A DNA stretch of 29,152 nt from an uncultured Bacillota bacterium. Lineage in GTDB: Bacteria; Bacillota_I; Bacilli_A; RF39; UBA660. Below the pieces are notes generated by a model. It made no database searches. It was not told where the DNA came from and was given only the letters and a program-made list of their open reading frames with translations. Both the position numbers and the translations under genes were made by a program. Positions 7,942 through 14,897 of this stretch are shown here, piece by piece (position 1 is the stretch's first letter; each line of letters begins with the position of its first letter). The DNA lies in assembly GCA_947165195.1 (NCBI GenBank), contig CAMUZJ010000004.1, positions 1 through 29,152 on the forward strand, given 5' to 3'.

Positions 7942-9003
7942 TTAATTTTCTTCTACTTTCTTTATTTTTTTACGTAAAACATATGTTAAGAGCATAGATC
8001 CTACAACAACAAACGCTACTCCAACTAAATAAAGAGTGATATTTAAACGACTAATTGTATTTGGTACTTGTACAACTTGATCACTATTTTTTGTTTGATC
8101 AGTAGTAGTATTATCTTTTACTTCATTTTTATTAGGAGTGTTATCATTTGTAGAATTAGGAAGTGCATAATTTCCACTAAGTGTACTAGGAACATGTACT
8201 TCACTAGAACCAGCTGAAGCAGAATTGATAATAGGTGCACCTGTTGTTTCAATAACATAAACTGGGCTCATAACATTTAAGTATGGTTTAATATCATCAT
8301 ATCCTACAAAAGATAATGTTACCTCATTTGTAATTTTTTGATCAGCTACATCATAAAATATAGAATTATTTCTATAAAAATCTGTATAAAAAGTAGAGGT
8401 TGTACCATAAGTTGTTTCATAGTTAATATCAGCAGTTCCTTCTATTAATTTATACTCAAAATTAGAAAATACTTCTGAATAAGGTGTATTTAAAGCTAAT
8501 TCTGTCAATGTCATATTATCATCATTATAAGGAGCATTTGTACTACTATTATAAGTAACTTTATATTTATTAGTAGCTTCTCCCCCTGGTACAGCATTCA
8601 TTGTATAATCAACCATCATTCTAATAAAATAATGATTATTTTCATCTACTGTTGCTATTTTGGTATCTAATAAACTCTTTATATTTTCTTTTGTTGCATT
8701 TAAATGTAGTGAAACATAATAATCTACTTTATCAAAATAGTAACTATCTGGATCTCCTTGTACAGAGTTTTTAATATAGTATTGTGGATTTATTGTATAA
8801 TCCTGTGGTAAATCAATTTGGTATAATAACGTAGGATCATATCCATTAAACTTACCATTCTCTATATTAGATTTATATACATCTAAATGTATTTTACTAA
8901 TCGTATAACTAAAATCATCTTTTGTATAAGTTCCACCTAAAGCTTGTACATTATAGCAACCAAATATTGTCATTACTATAAATAAAAATAAATATTTTTT
9001 CAT
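7942..9003 (-). CDS. Cell-surface protein with signal peptide and VPNT sorting-like tail
   Basis: This 353-residue protein has a signal peptide at residues 1-22 (MKKYLFLFIVMTIFG, then a VQA cleavage site) and a beta-rich outer region. A Thr/Asn/Lys-rich spacer follows at about 285-310. The end has VPNT (313-316), a hydrophobic span and a basic tail, RKKIKK. That order is the layout of a sortase substrate with VPNT in place of LPXTG. No Gly follows the Thr, so plain membrane anchoring by the C-terminal helix is an equal possibility. I do not recognise the outer region, and no sortase gene is in the window. AAGGAG precedes the ATG, and a promoter is at 9028-9056. Confidence 0.8.
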   Translation of the reverse strand: MKKYLFLFIVMTIFGCYNVQALGGTYTKDDFSYTISKIHLDVYKSNIENGKFNGYDPTLLYQIDLPQDYTINPQYYIKNSVQGDPDSYYFDKVDYYVSLHLNATKENIKSLLDTKIATVDENNHYFIRMMVDYTMNAVPGGEATNKYKVTYNSSTNAPYNDDNMTLTELALNTPYSEVFSNFEYKLIEGTADINYETTYGTTSTFYTDFYRNNSIFYDVADQKITNEVTLSFVGYDDIKPYLNVMSPVYVIETTGAPIINSASAGSSEVHVPSTLSGNYALPNSTNDNTPNKNEVKDNTTTDQTKNSDQVVQVPNTISRLNITLYLVGVAFVVVGSMLLTYVLRKKIKKVEEN

Positions 9004-9027
9004 AAATCTTATTCTCCTTCTATCATT

Positions 9028-9056
9028 AGAATATCACTTTATATTTATTATTGCAA
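9028..9056 (-). promoter_or_regulatory. Promoter of the VPNT surface-protein gene
   Basis: TTGCAA (9056-9051) and TATTCT (9033-9028) on the minus strand are 17 bases apart. The transcript would start only about 18 bases before the ATG, just before the ribosome binding site. Confidence 0.5.
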
Positions 9057-9102
9057 GATAGCAAGTTTTTAAACTCTTATTTTATATAAAATTTTACAGT
9101 AG

Positions 9103-9753
9103 TTAACTAATTCTATAGTGTCCTACAATATCTTTTCTAGAGCTTAAAATATCTTGTTCATATTCTTTTTGAAATTCATTAGCATGATGAATAACATAAG
9201 GAACCCCATATTTATTTCGATTATTAGAAATAATTCCAATGTGTTTTTGGAAGACTACTATATCTCCTCCTTGCCACTCTTCTATTTCTTTTGGATTGGT
9301 TGTTAATGATATAGCTGTATTTTCAAAATATACTTTGAGGTTTTTTACTCTTCTAAAATCAATATTTTTATCAACTGTTTCTATATCATAGGAACCTCTA
9401 TTTTTTTCAATATCTATATTTACTAATTCTCTTAAATCATAACCTGCTCCACGGAGTGCAAAAGCAACTACATCCGTACATACTCCATATCCATCATCAG
9501 GATAGCCTCCTTCATAATAATTGCTTTTATATTTTGGTTTTGTTTCTACATAATTTTTAGCATTCGTCAAAATATCTGTTTGATCATCTATTCCATCCAA
9601 ATCGTTATCTATATCACTTGTATAAGTTTCAATACCAAAAAAATTATCATCATATTTTGTTGGTTGCATCATAAAGCCAACTCGAGCAACATGAATAAAT
9701 CCTACTGCTAATATTAGAAAAAACACTAATATTATAATATTCTTAGATTTCAT
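9103..9753 (-). CDS. DUF1287-family exported protein with calcium-loop-like segment
   Basis: This 216-residue protein has an N-terminal membrane or signal segment (about residues 5-27). An acidic loop, DIDNDLDGIDDQTDIL, follows at about 48-63 and looks like the D-x-D-x-D-G calcium loops found in outer-surface proteins. The rest matches DUF1287, an NlpC/P60-like cysteine hydrolase fold: GVCTDVVAFALRGAGYDL carries the candidate nucleophile Cys, and GDIVVFQKHIGIIS followed by VIHHA carries the His residues. Relatives probably cut peptidoglycan peptides or similar bonds, but biochemical knowledge of the family is thin. It lies after the Nudix gene on the same strand, with its own promoter at 9778-9806. 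Confidence 0.8.
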   Translation of the reverse strand: MKSKNIIILVFFLILAVGFIHVARVGFMMQPTKYDDNFFGIETYTSDIDNDLDGIDDQTDILTNAKNYVETKPKYKSNYYEGGYPDDGYGVCTDVVAFALRGAGYDLRELVNIDIEKNRGSYDIETVDKNIDFRRVKNLKVYFENTAISLTTNPKEIEEWQGGDIVVFQKHIGIISNNRNKYGVPYVIHHANEFQKEYEQDILSSRKDIVGHYRIS

Positions 9754-9777
9754 AATTATCTTCCCTACCTTAAGTTA

Positions 9778-9806
9778 ATTATAATAAATTCTAAAAAAAT
9801 AGTAAA
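9778..9806 (-). promoter_or_regulatory. Promoter of the DUF1287 gene
   Basis: TTTACT (9806-9801) and TATAAT (9783-9778) on the minus strand are 17 bases apart, 25 bases before the start codon at 9753. Confidence 0.6.
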
Positions 9807-9827
9807 GAATGAAAAGTATTTTGCTAT

Positions 9828-10235
9828 TTAAAGTTTAGTTTCTATTACTGTTTCTTTTACTTCTTTCCAAAAATCTTTTAAGTTTTGATAAGATAAAATA
9901 GCTTCTACAGAATCAATGTCTACCCAAACAATTTCTTCTTTATCTTCCTCTTGTATGCTTTTATTAGTTTCTCCTAAGTCTTTTGCTAAAAACATATAAG
10001 TATAGATATCTCCTTCATCATTTTCATACTTTATAATTCCTAATGGTTTATCTCTAAGTAATTGACATTTTCTTCCGGTTTCTTCTTCTGTTTCTCTTAG
10101 CGCACATTCCTGCAAGTTTTCTCCCTCTTCTAGATGTCCTTTAGGAAAAGAATAATCTCCTCTTCTTTTTCTATAAACCAAAGCTATTTTTCCTAAATCT
10201 TTGCTTATTAGAACGCATCCACCTTTATTTACCAT
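9828..10235 (-). CDS. Nudix hydrolase
   Basis: This 135-residue protein has an intact Nudix box, G-HLEEG-E-NLQECAL-RE-T-EE-T-G, near residues 34-56. This motif binds the metal ions that drive cleavage of nucleoside diphosphates linked to another group. Ahead of it, VYRKRRGDYSFPKG is typical of the MutT/Ap4A-type branch. The true substrate (oxidised nucleotides, diadenosine polyphosphates or a cap) cannot be told from sequence. Length is that of a single-domain member. It begins a few bases after AGGGAGAG. An extended -10 element (TGCTATGAT, 10267-10259) lies just upstream. Confidence 0.88.
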   Translation of the reverse strand: MVNKGGCVLISKDLGKIALVYRKRRGDYSFPKGHLEEGENLQECALRETEEETGRKCQLLRDKPLGIIKYENDEGDIYTYMFLAKDLGETNKSIQEEDKEEIVWVDIDSVEAILSYQNLKDFWKEVKETVIETKL

Positions 10236-10307
10236 AATATCTCTCCCTTTATTTTTTTATCATAGCATAATTAATAATAATTAAAAAGACAGGTTTCCCC
10301 ATCTAAT

Positions 10308-11546
10308 TTATGCTTTTTTCTTTCCTACTAATTTTATACATATTATGAATGCTATTACGTAAAGAATGAAAGTTGCGACTAAAATATAGTCATAGGTATA
10401 ATTAGTACTTTTTAGGATAAGCTCAGACATATTATTACCTGTAAGTCCTGCTATTGCCCAAGCAGAAAGAGCTAATCCATGAATTTTACTAATCTTTTCC
10501 ATTCCAAATCTTTCGGATAATAAGGCAGGAAGAGTAGAAAATCCTCCACCATATCCAGCATTGACAACTACTAATAAAAGAATAACAACAATACCTAAAA
10601 GAATAGAATTTGCTCCATTAGTAATGGCAAATGGTATTAATGCAATAGCAGTTACAAGAATGCAACTTGTAAAAATAATTTTATAAATTGTATTTCTCTC
10701 TTTTAATTTATCGGATACTGTAGAGTAACCAATTCTACCTAAGGCATTAAAGGCTGCGGTTAAGGATGGAACAATACTAATAATAACTGCTAAAATAGCA
10801 GAGGATGCAAAAGCTACATTCAAGATTTGTTTTTCATAAGTAATCAAAGCTAGCCCACAATGAATATTGATAAAGAACATTAACCAAATTCCAACAAAAG
10901 TTTTGTCTTTAAACATATCTAAAAGTTTAAAACCACTTTCTTGTTCTTCTTTTTCTACCCAACCATCTGGTTTTTTAATTAATTTATGTCCTATAAGCAT
11001 CATAATAAAATAAACAATTCCTAAAATATAAAACATTTGAGATATTCCTAAATTATTTTGAATGAGTTCCATAATGGGAGTAGCAATGGCTTTTGCAAGA
11101 CCAAATCCCATAATAGAGATACCGGTTGCTAAGCCTTTTTTATCTTTAAACCACAACATCAAGTTTTTGACAGGTGTTATATATCCTACCCCTAATCCGA
11201 CTCCCATAATACAACCATAACATAAGAAAATTCCAAGGAGTGCTACAATTCCTGTAGTAAACTGAATAAATAGCCCTGTACCAAGCATTCCTAAAGTAAA
11301 ACAAATACAAGAGATTAAGGATGATTTATGAATATTTTTTTCTACCATTTTTCCAGCAAATGCTGCCGACATACCTAAGAAAAATATTGCTAGAGAAAAA
11401 GCCCATCCAACTGCAAACGTACTCATTCCTATTTGATTGGCAATGGTTTCTTTGAAGGTTGACCAACAATATACTGTACCGATTGAGCAATGAATCAGTA
11501 AAGCTGGTATTGCTGCTCTAACCCATTTGTTATTTAATTTGTTCAC
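10308..11546 (-). CDS. OFA-family major facilitator (oxalate/formate-type transporter)
   Basis: This 412-residue protein has about twelve hydrophobic spans and the shape of the oxalate/formate antiporter (OFA) branch: the opening RAAIPALLIHCSIGTVYCWSTF, a GLGVGYITPVKNLMLWFKDKKGLATGI loop between spans 4 and 5, and NAGYGGGFSTLPALLSERFG in the second half. Family members exchange small carboxylates across the membrane; the exact substrate is not readable. Translation starts at GTG (11546) because AGGAGG lies eight bases ahead. A ZTP riboswitch with terminator occupies the leader, which ties the gene to low 10-formyl-tetrahydrofolate and makes formate an attractive substrate. That substrate is inference. 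Confidence 0.88.
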   Translation of the reverse strand: MNKLNNKWVRAAIPALLIHCSIGTVYCWSTFKETIANQIGMSTFAVGWAFSLAIFFLGMSAAFAGKMVEKNIHKSSLISCICFTLGMLGTGLFIQFTTGIVALLGIFLCYGCIMGVGLGVGYITPVKNLMLWFKDKKGLATGISIMGFGLAKAIATPIMELIQNNLGISQMFYILGIVYFIMMLIGHKLIKKPDGWVEKEEQESGFKLLDMFKDKTFVGIWLMFFINIHCGLALITYEKQILNVAFASSAILAVIISIVPSLTAAFNALGRIGYSTVSDKLKERNTIYKIIFTSCILVTAIALIPFAITNGANSILLGIVVILLLVVVNAGYGGGFSTLPALLSERFGMEKISKIHGLALSAWAIAGLTGNNMSELILKSTNYTYDYILVATFILYVIAFIICIKLVGKKKA

Positions 11547-11572
11547 TTCTATTACCTCCTATTGAACAAATG

Positions 11573-11598
11573 AAAAGGCAAAGAAAAAGTTCTTTGCC
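11573..11598 (-). terminator. Riboswitch-controlled terminator ahead of the OFA transporter
   Basis: GGCAAAG (11598-11592) pairs with CTTTGCC (11583-11577) across an eight-base loop, followed by TTTT. The left arm overlaps the last conserved bases of the ZTP aptamer, so aptamer folding and terminator folding exclude each other. Confidence 0.8.
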
Positions 11599-11663
11599 CA
11601 GGCGGCCGACTTTTTAAAGAATATACTGCACTGTGTTTCCTCACATAATCCGCCAGCAGTAAA
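11596..11663 (-). promoter_or_regulatory. ZTP (pfl) riboswitch aptamer
   Basis: Read on the minus strand this leader shows the conserved ZTP pieces in order. TACTGC pairs with GCAGTA (P1). CTGGCGGA follows the first P1 strand, then a small hairpin with TGTG-AGGAAA-CACA, and after a linker the 3' signature GGCCGCCTGGGCA. These match the known pfl motif, which senses ZMP/ZTP, the purine intermediate that builds up when 10-formyl-tetrahydrofolate is short. Ligand binding breaks the terminator at 11573-11598 and turns the transporter on. A TATACT -10 box lies at 11678-11673. The call rests on motif recognition, without a covariance search. Confidence 0.82.
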
Positions 11664-11769
11664 TCCTCTTTTAGTATATCAAAAAGAAATATTTAATTAT
11701 AGATATTTTTCATACATTTTACATTTATTGTCATTTTTTTACTTTTCCTATAAATTTTTTATAAATATT

Positions 11770-12870
11770 CTAATCACTAAAATCTGTATCAATAATGATA
11801 TTGTATTCATACCCTGGAAATTTTTTCTTTAATTTTTCGGCCATTTCTGAAACTATTTTTTCTATTTGTCTCTCATCAAAGTTAAAAATAACATCAAAAG
11901 AGATGGTATTTATATCTTCATCTACATAAAAGCCATGAATTTGAATAATATTTGGATAATCCTTAGATATTATCCTTACATACTTTTGAATTTTTCCATA
12001 TTCTCCTCTATCATTAGAAGCATAAATTCCAATTGTCATAATAATTCCTAATTCTTTATAGATATCCAACGTCATTTTTCTAGTAAGTCTATGAAGCTCT
12101 TTCGCAGTTTTCTCATCATCTACTTGAATATGAACAGTTCCAATCAAATTATTAGGTCCATAGTTATGTAAAATTAAATCATATACTCCCTGTACTTCTT
12201 TATTGGACAATATTTTTTCCTTAATTTGTCTAGTTAATTCAACATCTGCTCTAACTCCTATCATATCATTTACAGTATCTTTTAATATTTCAATAGCTGA
12301 TCTTATGATAATAATTGAAATTACTAAACCTAAATACCCTTCTAAACTAACATGCCAAATCAAACTAATCATAGCTGCTATAAAGGTAGATAAAGATAAG
12401 AAAGAGTCACTAACGGCATCTGTTCCACTAGCAATTAAACTACCAGAATTTAATTTTTCTCCTTCTTTTTTTACGTAATTTCCAAAGAAATACTTAACAA
12501 ATACTGCTATTGCAACAACGACTAATGAAAATATAGAATAATCCGCTGTAGTTGGATTTAGTATTTTTTCAAAGGATTCTTTCAAAGAAGTAAAACCTGC
12601 TACTAATACAATCACTGCAATAATAATAGAAGAAAAGTATTCTACTCTTCCATATCCATAAGGATGTTTCTTATCTGGTCTCTTTCCTGATAATTTGGTA
12701 CCAATAATCGTTATAATAGAAGAAAGGGCATCACTTAAGTTATTGACTGCATCTAAAATAATTGCTATCGAATTAGCAAGTAATCCTACAATCGATTTAA
12801 AGATAACCAATACTAAATTTACCAATATACCGAAAATACTTATTTTTATTATTTTCTTATCTCGTTCCAT
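11770..12870 (-). CDS. Cation diffusion facilitator, probably a manganese exporter
   Basis: This 366-residue protein has six membrane spans and a C-terminal cytoplasmic domain, the layout of the CDF family, which exports divalent metals in exchange for protons. The metal-site residues are N43-x3-D47 in span 2 (NNLSD) and D151-x3-D155 in span 5 (DAVSD). The N/D plus DxxxD pattern is that reported for manganese-type CDFs such as MntE, rather than the HxxxD of zinc exporters; manganese is therefore my preferred metal. HPYGYGRVEYFSS is the conserved cytoplasmic loop. The C-terminal domain appears doubled compared with the shortest members. I use the ATG at 12870, nine bases after AAGGAG. Confidence 0.87.
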   Translation of the reverse strand: MERDKKIIKISIFGILVNLVLVIFKSIVGLLANSIAIILDAVNNLSDALSSIITIIGTKLSGKRPDKKHPYGYGRVEYFSSIIIAVIVLVAGFTSLKESFEKILNPTTADYSIFSLVVVAIAVFVKYFFGNYVKKEGEKLNSGSLIASGTDAVSDSFLSLSTFIAAMISLIWHVSLEGYLGLVISIIIIRSAIEILKDTVNDMIGVRADVELTRQIKEKILSNKEVQGVYDLILHNYGPNNLIGTVHIQVDDEKTAKELHRLTRKMTLDIYKELGIIMTIGIYASNDRGEYGKIQKYVRIISKDYPNIIQIHGFYVDEDINTISFDVIFNFDERQIEKIVSEMAEKLKKKFPGYEYNIIIDTDFSD

Positions 12871-12899
12871 TTTTATCAACTCCTTAATTTATTTAAATA

Positions 12900-13436
12900 T
12901 TATACAATATTCTTTTTAAATTTACTAGATATAGCACACAAAACAGAATCCCTAAATTCATCTGTTCTAGTATAAGCACCATTAGTAAGTATTCCATTAG
13001 TACCAAAATTTCGAACCTTTTCTTCGCTATTTCCCATATAGTTTGCTACTACTTCAGATAACCGTTTAGATTGTGTACTTTTCTTTAGAATTTCATCAGG
13101 CACTTTTACTTTAGCACTACATCCATAATAATATTCATTTAAATATTTATTATAGATAACTGTCCAACCACAAAGAAAAGTACCATAAGAATTTTTTGTT
13201 AATATTCCTTCCATCGCTATATACAAATAGCCAGTAGAGTCTTTTTTTATTGCATCTAAAATACGATTTCTACAACCTAGTATCCCTTCTTCATCTCCAA
13301 CTGGTGTTTCAGATACTTTAGAGTCTGTTTCTAAAGAGTATATTTCATAATTTGAAAAGTAATCTTTCATAACTTCTTCCACTGCTTCATTTTTAGCCTT
13401 ATTTTTAGAACATACGACAATTTTTACTTGATTCAT
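12900..13436 (-). CDS. DUF84-family nucleoside triphosphatase (inosine/xanthosine triphosphatase type)
   Basis: This 178-residue protein matches DUF84, whose studied members (YjjX) remove ITP and XTP from the nucleotide pool. Visible features are the opening VKIVVCSKNKAKNEAVEEV, which holds the N-x-x-K substrate site, GILGCRNRILDA near residues 51-62, and the metal-binding AMEGIL segment near 74-79. The end, YTRTDEFRDSVLCAISSKF, is typical of the family. AGGAGG precedes the ATG by seven bases. The next gene starts 29 bases later. With the HAM1 and Nudix proteins it gives this window three candidate nucleotide-cleaning enzymes, though they are not in one operon. Confidence 0.85.
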   Translation of the reverse strand: MNQVKIVVCSKNKAKNEAVEEVMKDYFSNYEIYSLETDSKVSETPVGDEEGILGCRNRILDAIKKDSTGYLYIAMEGILTKNSYGTFLCGWTVIYNKYLNEYYYGCSAKVKVPDEILKKSTQSKRLSEVVANYMGNSEEKVRNFGTNGILTNGAYTRTDEFRDSVLCAISSKFKKNIV

Positions 13437-13508
13437 ATTTAAACCTCCTATGTTTCTTTATTATATACTATCTTATTAAAATCTTTCTACTAAATATTTC
13501 TATCAATC

Positions 13509-13540
13509 AAAAAAAAGAAGATAAGTTTTTATCTATCTTC
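13509..13540 (-). terminator. Intrinsic terminator of trpS
   Basis: GAAGATA and TATCTTC (13540-13534 with 13523-13517) form a stem followed by eight U residues on the minus strand. It overlaps the trpS stop codon and closes the trpS transcript. Confidence 0.85.
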
Positions 13541-14536
13541 CTCTAAATTTACTTTATTTCTAGTTAAACCCATACATTTTTTCATCAAATCATACTTTTC
13601 TTTAGCAAGTTCTCTACTCTTTTCTATTCCTTTATTAAGTATTTCTTCTAATTCATGACTATCTAATAATTGATAATATCTATCTTGAATAACTCCAATA
13701 TGATTTGCGACTACATTTGCAACACATTCTTTAAATTCTTTATAGCTTTTTAAAGCAAACTCTTTTTCAATTTCTTTTAAAGACTTTCCAGTAAGAGATG
13801 ATAATATATTCATTAAATTAGATATTCCAGGCTTTTCTTTAGAATTATATAAAATCTTATTATCATTATCTGTTGTAGCCTTTAAGATTTTGCTAATGAT
13901 TACATTTCTTTCATCAAACATACTAATGACTCCTAAAGGATTTGTATCTGATTTACTCATTTTTTTAGATGGGTCTTTTAAATCTTTTATTTTGGTTCCT
14001 GTTTTACTAATCATTGGTTCTGGTAATTTAAATATCTCCATATAGCGATTATTAAATCTCTCTGCTATATTTCTAGCTAATTCTACGTGTTGTTTTTGAT
14101 CAATTCCTACTGGTACATAATCTACATCACAATATAGAATATCAGCTGCCATTAAAATAGGATATGTTAAAAGTCCAACAGAAAAATTAGAATTTTGTTT
14201 GGATTTTTCCTTAAATTGAATCATTCTAGAAGCTTCCCCATAAGTAGTAGTACACTCTAATAGATAAGAAATAGCTGGAATATATTCATTTTCCGATTGG
14301 ATATAGATGGTATTTTTTTCTGGGTCTACTCCACAAGCAATATATAAAGCTAACATTTTCTTTATTCTTTCGTTTAATTCTATAGGGTCTTGATAAATCG
14401 TTAGAGCATGTAAATCTGCTACAAAAATATAAGAGTCATACTTGTCTTGTAAATCTATCATTTGTTTGATAGAACCAATATAATTTCCTAATGTTAAATC
14501 TCCTGTAGGCTTTAAGCCAGTTAATATTTTTTTCAT
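13529..14536 (-). CDS. trpS: Tryptophanyl-tRNA synthetase
   Basis: This 335-residue class I synthetase charges tRNA-Trp. The HIGH-equivalent is TLGNYIG (residues 15-21, after SGxxPTG-like TGLKPTGD) and the KMSKS loop is at 192-196. Tryptophan-pocket segments include FVADLHAL (38-45), PILMAADILYC (126-136) and VPVGIDQKQHVELAR (141-155). Length is normal for the bacterial enzyme. It forms a single-gene unit: promoter at 14819-14847, a 276-base leader with an attenuator, and a terminator at 13509-13540. AAAGGA lies nine bases before the ATG. No T-box is present, although the neighbouring thrS has one. Confidence 0.96.
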   Translation of the reverse strand: MKKILTGLKPTGDLTLGNYIGSIKQMIDLQDKYDSYIFVADLHALTIYQDPIELNERIKKMLALYIACGVDPEKNTIYIQSENEYIPAISYLLECTTTYGEASRMIQFKEKSKQNSNFSVGLLTYPILMAADILYCDVDYVPVGIDQKQHVELARNIAERFNNRYMEIFKLPEPMISKTGTKIKDLKDPSKKMSKSDTNPLGVISMFDERNVIISKILKATTDNDNKILYNSKEKPGISNLMNILSSLTGKSLKEIEKEFALKSYKEFKECVANVVANHIGVIQDRYYQLLDSHELEEILNKGIEKSRELAKEKYDLMKKCMGLTRNKVNLEEDR

Positions 14537-14594
14537 TTTTTTATTTTCCTTTCTTTATTAATATATTATTTTTTTAATATTGCTTATCCCATAC

Positions 14595-14627
14595 ACAAAA
14601 AAATACAGATTAATAAATAACCTGTAT
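14595..14627 (-). terminator. Leader terminator of trpS (segments 4 and 5)
   Basis: Minus-strand ATACAGGTT (14627-14619) pairs with AATCTGTAT (14611-14603), nine pairs with one G-U, a seven-base loop, then TTTTTTTG. It sits 59 bases before the trpS start, so it must be bypassed for trpS to be read. Confidence 0.85.
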
Positions 14628-14655
14628 AGTATTGCTTTATATTTTATAACTCTTC

Positions 14656-14723
14656 ATACAGGTATAAGCAACGTAAAAATCACTTATACCTATAATCGAA
14701 TTTAGTATCGACTAGTATAAGTG
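14656..14723 (-). promoter_or_regulatory. trpS attenuator: competing segments 1, 2 and 3
   Basis: On the minus strand segment 1, CACTTATAC (14723-14715), is complementary over 9 bp to segment 2, GTATAAGTG (14689-14681). Segment 2 in its longer form (14694-14683) is complementary over 12 bp, with one G-U, to segment 3 (14668-14657). Segment 3 (ACCTGTATG, 14663-14655) is also complementary over 9 bp, with one G-U, to TATACAGGT (14628-14620), which is segment 4 of the terminator. The pairings exclude each other: 1:2 allows 3:4 (antitermination), and 2:3 allows 4:5 (termination). Segment 1 lies inside the end of the leader ORF. The complementarities are seen directly; the control logic is inferred. 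Confidence 0.72.
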
Positions 14724-14767
14724 TTACCTATATGACGCCATAAATTGTTAACTGTTCTTTTTTTCAT
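14702..14767 (-). CDS. Putative 21-residue trpS leader peptide with a single Trp codon
   Basis: An ATG at 14767 with AAAGGA ten bases ahead opens a 21-codon ORF that starts MKKRTVNNLWRH and ends TSRY before TAA. Codon 10 is TGG (14740-14738), the only Trp codon. The first base of attenuator segment 1 lies 15 bases past that codon, so a ribosome stalled there would leave segment 1 free. A ribosome that reaches the stop would cover segment 1. Peptide sequence similarity cannot be judged at this size. Support comes from position, the binding site, the rare Trp codon and the downstream gene. It could still be a chance ORF. Confidence 0.62.
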   Translation of the reverse strand: MKKRTVNNLWRHIGNTYTSRY

Positions 14768-14794
14768 ATAAATAACATCCTTTCGACTTTTTTT

Positions 14795-14810
14795 CAGTTT
14801 TATAAAACTG
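14795..14810. repeat. Perfect 16-bp palindrome at the 5' end of the trpS leader
   Basis: CAGTTTTATAAAACTG is a perfect palindrome that begins about two bases into the predicted trpS transcript and is followed by AAAAAAAG. It may be a 5' protective hairpin in RNA or a repressor site in DNA; the sequence alone does not decide. Confidence 0.6.
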
Positions 14811-14818
14811 ATAGAAAA

Positions 14819-14847
14819 ATAGTATCATTCTTTTTATAATCTGTCAA
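14819..14847 (-). promoter_or_regulatory. Promoter of trpS
   Basis: TTGACA (14847-14842) and TACTAT (14824-14819) on the minus strand are 17 bases apart. The predicted start is near 14812, and the transcript therefore carries a 276-base leader. Confidence 0.8.
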
Positions 14848-14850
14848 CAA

Positions 14851-14889
14851 AATGAAAAGAACCATTTCAAAATTTATGAAACAGTTCTT
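14851..14889 (-). terminator. Intrinsic terminator of thrS
   Basis: A 13-bp stem with two G-U pairs (14857-14869 with 14877-14889) and a seven-base loop is followed by TTCATTTTG. It lies between the thrS stop and the trpS promoter, separating the two genes. Confidence 0.8.
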
Positions 14890-14897
14890 TAAAAGAA

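Noticed and set aside
10265..10305. Terminator after the OFA transporter gene
   Set aside because: The GGGGAAACC stretch with TCTTTTT could form a stem, but it has mismatches in the middle; too weak to call.
11866..12919. Three plus-strand ORFs opposite the cation transporter gene
   Set aside because: They are antisense readings of membrane spans, without binding sites or known motifs.
14537..14847. T-box in the trpS leader
   Set aside because: No GGTGGNACC-like sequence, Stem I motif or specifier loop is present, unlike in the thrS leader, so I prefer the leader-peptide attenuator.
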